Origin: Perognathus longimembris pacificus
Lineage: Eukaryota > Chordata > Mammalia > Rodentia > Heteromyidae
DNA length: 64,000 nt
NCBI RefSeq assembly: GCF_023159225.1
Contig: NC_063161.1
Span: 75,554,267 to 75,618,266, forward strand
Reading direction: 5' to 3'
Part shown: positions 63,002 to 64,000 of the stretch, in pieces
Layout: each line of letters opens with the position of its first letter
Position numbering within the stretch: position 1 is the stretch's first letter
The notes under the pieces: model-generated
The model's input: the letters and a program-made list of their open reading frames with translations, nothing else
Databases searched by the model: none
What the model was told of the DNA's origin: nothing
Translations under genes and position numbers: made by a program

Positions 63002-64000
63002 AAAATCAGCTGGATATGGAGAAGCAATGAAGAAAGGCTTCTCCACCAGCCCTCCAGTAGTCAGACTTGTACCCAGTGAAGAGCCTGACTGCTTTCTGAC
63101 TGGGACAGCCTGAGATGTACCACTTCTTCACTGAGGAATTTGTTTCCTAGAACTCTTGTTACCAGCACTAAAAGAGCAAATGACTCCTCTAGGCTTGGAG
63201 GGGAAGTGAGGTCCAGAGAGGAGACATGGATCACCTCATGTTCTCCACTAGGTCCTAGGCCACCTGAGTTCCCCTTGCTTTCCACCAGAGGTCACCCCTG
63301 TGTGACTTGGCCACTTGCTCTCTGCTGAGTCTTGGACTGTATCCTAGGTTTGCAGTTGTGATTTATTTTTGGCACATCAGCCTTCCGTCACGAAGCAGCA
63401 AACCCCAAAAGAAGAGCAGCAAGTCATCTTACTCTGGCCACAGGACGGCTTCAGCTCTCTGCTATCCCTTCTGCCCTGGGGCTCTGAGACCTTTGGGATT
63501 CTTGTCACAGCCATTTAAAGCCCTTGGAGGACTCAACAGTGAGTAGCTGGGAAGCAGATGGAGAGGGAGAGGGAGGCATGGGTAGAGAAGACAGACAAAT
63601 CCGTTAGACACATTTCTCCTCCCTCTGAAGGTAGCAAAATTGTCTACAGAAAGGCAATCCCTGTATGTTTTCCCACCTAGGTTTGGGGCAGGGGGTTGTC
63701 TTACACAAAAAAAGTAGGGTTCCTCTTGTTGGGGACCCTCCCCATCGGGATCTTAGAAGGATGAGAGGTGGAGGCAGTGCACAGAGGCACAAAGTTGGCC
63801 CCTGTCAGGGTTCAGTGTGGGGGATGCATATGCACACCATCAACACCAGGAAAAGTGAGTCCAGCCAGAAGAGTCTGTCAATTTTTATGCCATAAAATAG
63901 TACTCCCAGCCCTGACAGCATCCCAGGGTGAGTCCAGATCCACTCTCCATGGAAGGTGTAGAAAGGGAGGCTCAGTGAGGAGAGGGGCAGAGATACCATC
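63002..64000. other. Unique DNA at the right edge
   Basis: No repeat I can name. By mouse and human gene order PHKG1 should follow, but no kinase-like coding sequence is visible before the window ends. Confidence 0.45.

Noticed and set aside
63002..64000. Search for PHKG1 coding sequence downstream of CHCHD2
   Set aside because: Expected by gene order, but no protein-kinase-like codons or splice-bounded exon were seen before the window edge.

Overview
The window is mammalian nuclear DNA from a rodent, most likely of the superfamily Geomyoidea (pocket mice, kangaroo rats, pocket gophers). The evidence is a dense load of a dimeric SINE. Its left half is an ID/tRNA-Ala-like monomer and its right half is a second monomer, which matches the published description of IDL-Geo, a SINE reported only from Geomyoidea. 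The genus cannot be fixed from sequence reading alone. There are no bacterial genes, CRISPR arrays, tRNA or rRNA genes.

Three protein-coding genes are supported. VKORC1L1 exon 1 lies on the minus strand (1692-1885) inside a large CpG island, and its remaining exons lie off the left edge. NUPR2 (formerly NUPR1L) is a single-coding-exon gene on the plus strand (45605-45922), also in a CpG island. CHCHD2 is complete on the plus strand (four coding exons, 56493-60880, 155 codons). NUPR2 and CHCHD2 are parallel, and VKORC1L1 is divergent from them. This order agrees with what I recall of mouse chromosome 5; in human the VKORC1L1 and NUPR2/CHCHD2 loci are separated onto 7q11 and 7p11. Functionally: VKORC1L1 is a vitamin K epoxide reductase paralogue, NUPR2 a small basic nuclear protein, and CHCHD2 a twin-CX9C mitochondrial/nuclear stress factor.

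The ~43 kb between VKORC1L1 and NUPR2, and the gaps around CHCHD2, are mostly transposable elements. Two related young LINE-1 copies stand out. L1-A (minus, ~8367-14258) is 5'-truncated, has an uninterrupted ORF1 and a frameshifted ORF2, and is inserted inside an IDL-Geo SINE. L1-B (plus, ~47942-52571) keeps its 5' end, but an internal deletion joins ORF1 to the reverse-transcriptase region of ORF2. The rest is IDL-Geo SINEs, a second dimeric SINE with a 7SL/B1-like head and the same right half (called B1-Geo here), older B1/ID monomers, old L1 fragments, a solo LTR (30869-31228), two related LTR-like copies (17750-18574 and 19004-19452), an unexplained GC-rich insertion (24114-24790), and several micro- and minisatellites.

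No previously undescribed system is proven here. The observations most worth checking are: an identical ORF2 frame break in both L1 copies; the ORF1-RT fusion in L1-B; an inverted 128-bp GC-rich copy of CHCHD2 intron-1 minisatellite placed upstream of the gene; the shared right monomer of two SINE families; and expanded GGC/CCG tracts at VKORC1L1 and NUPR2.
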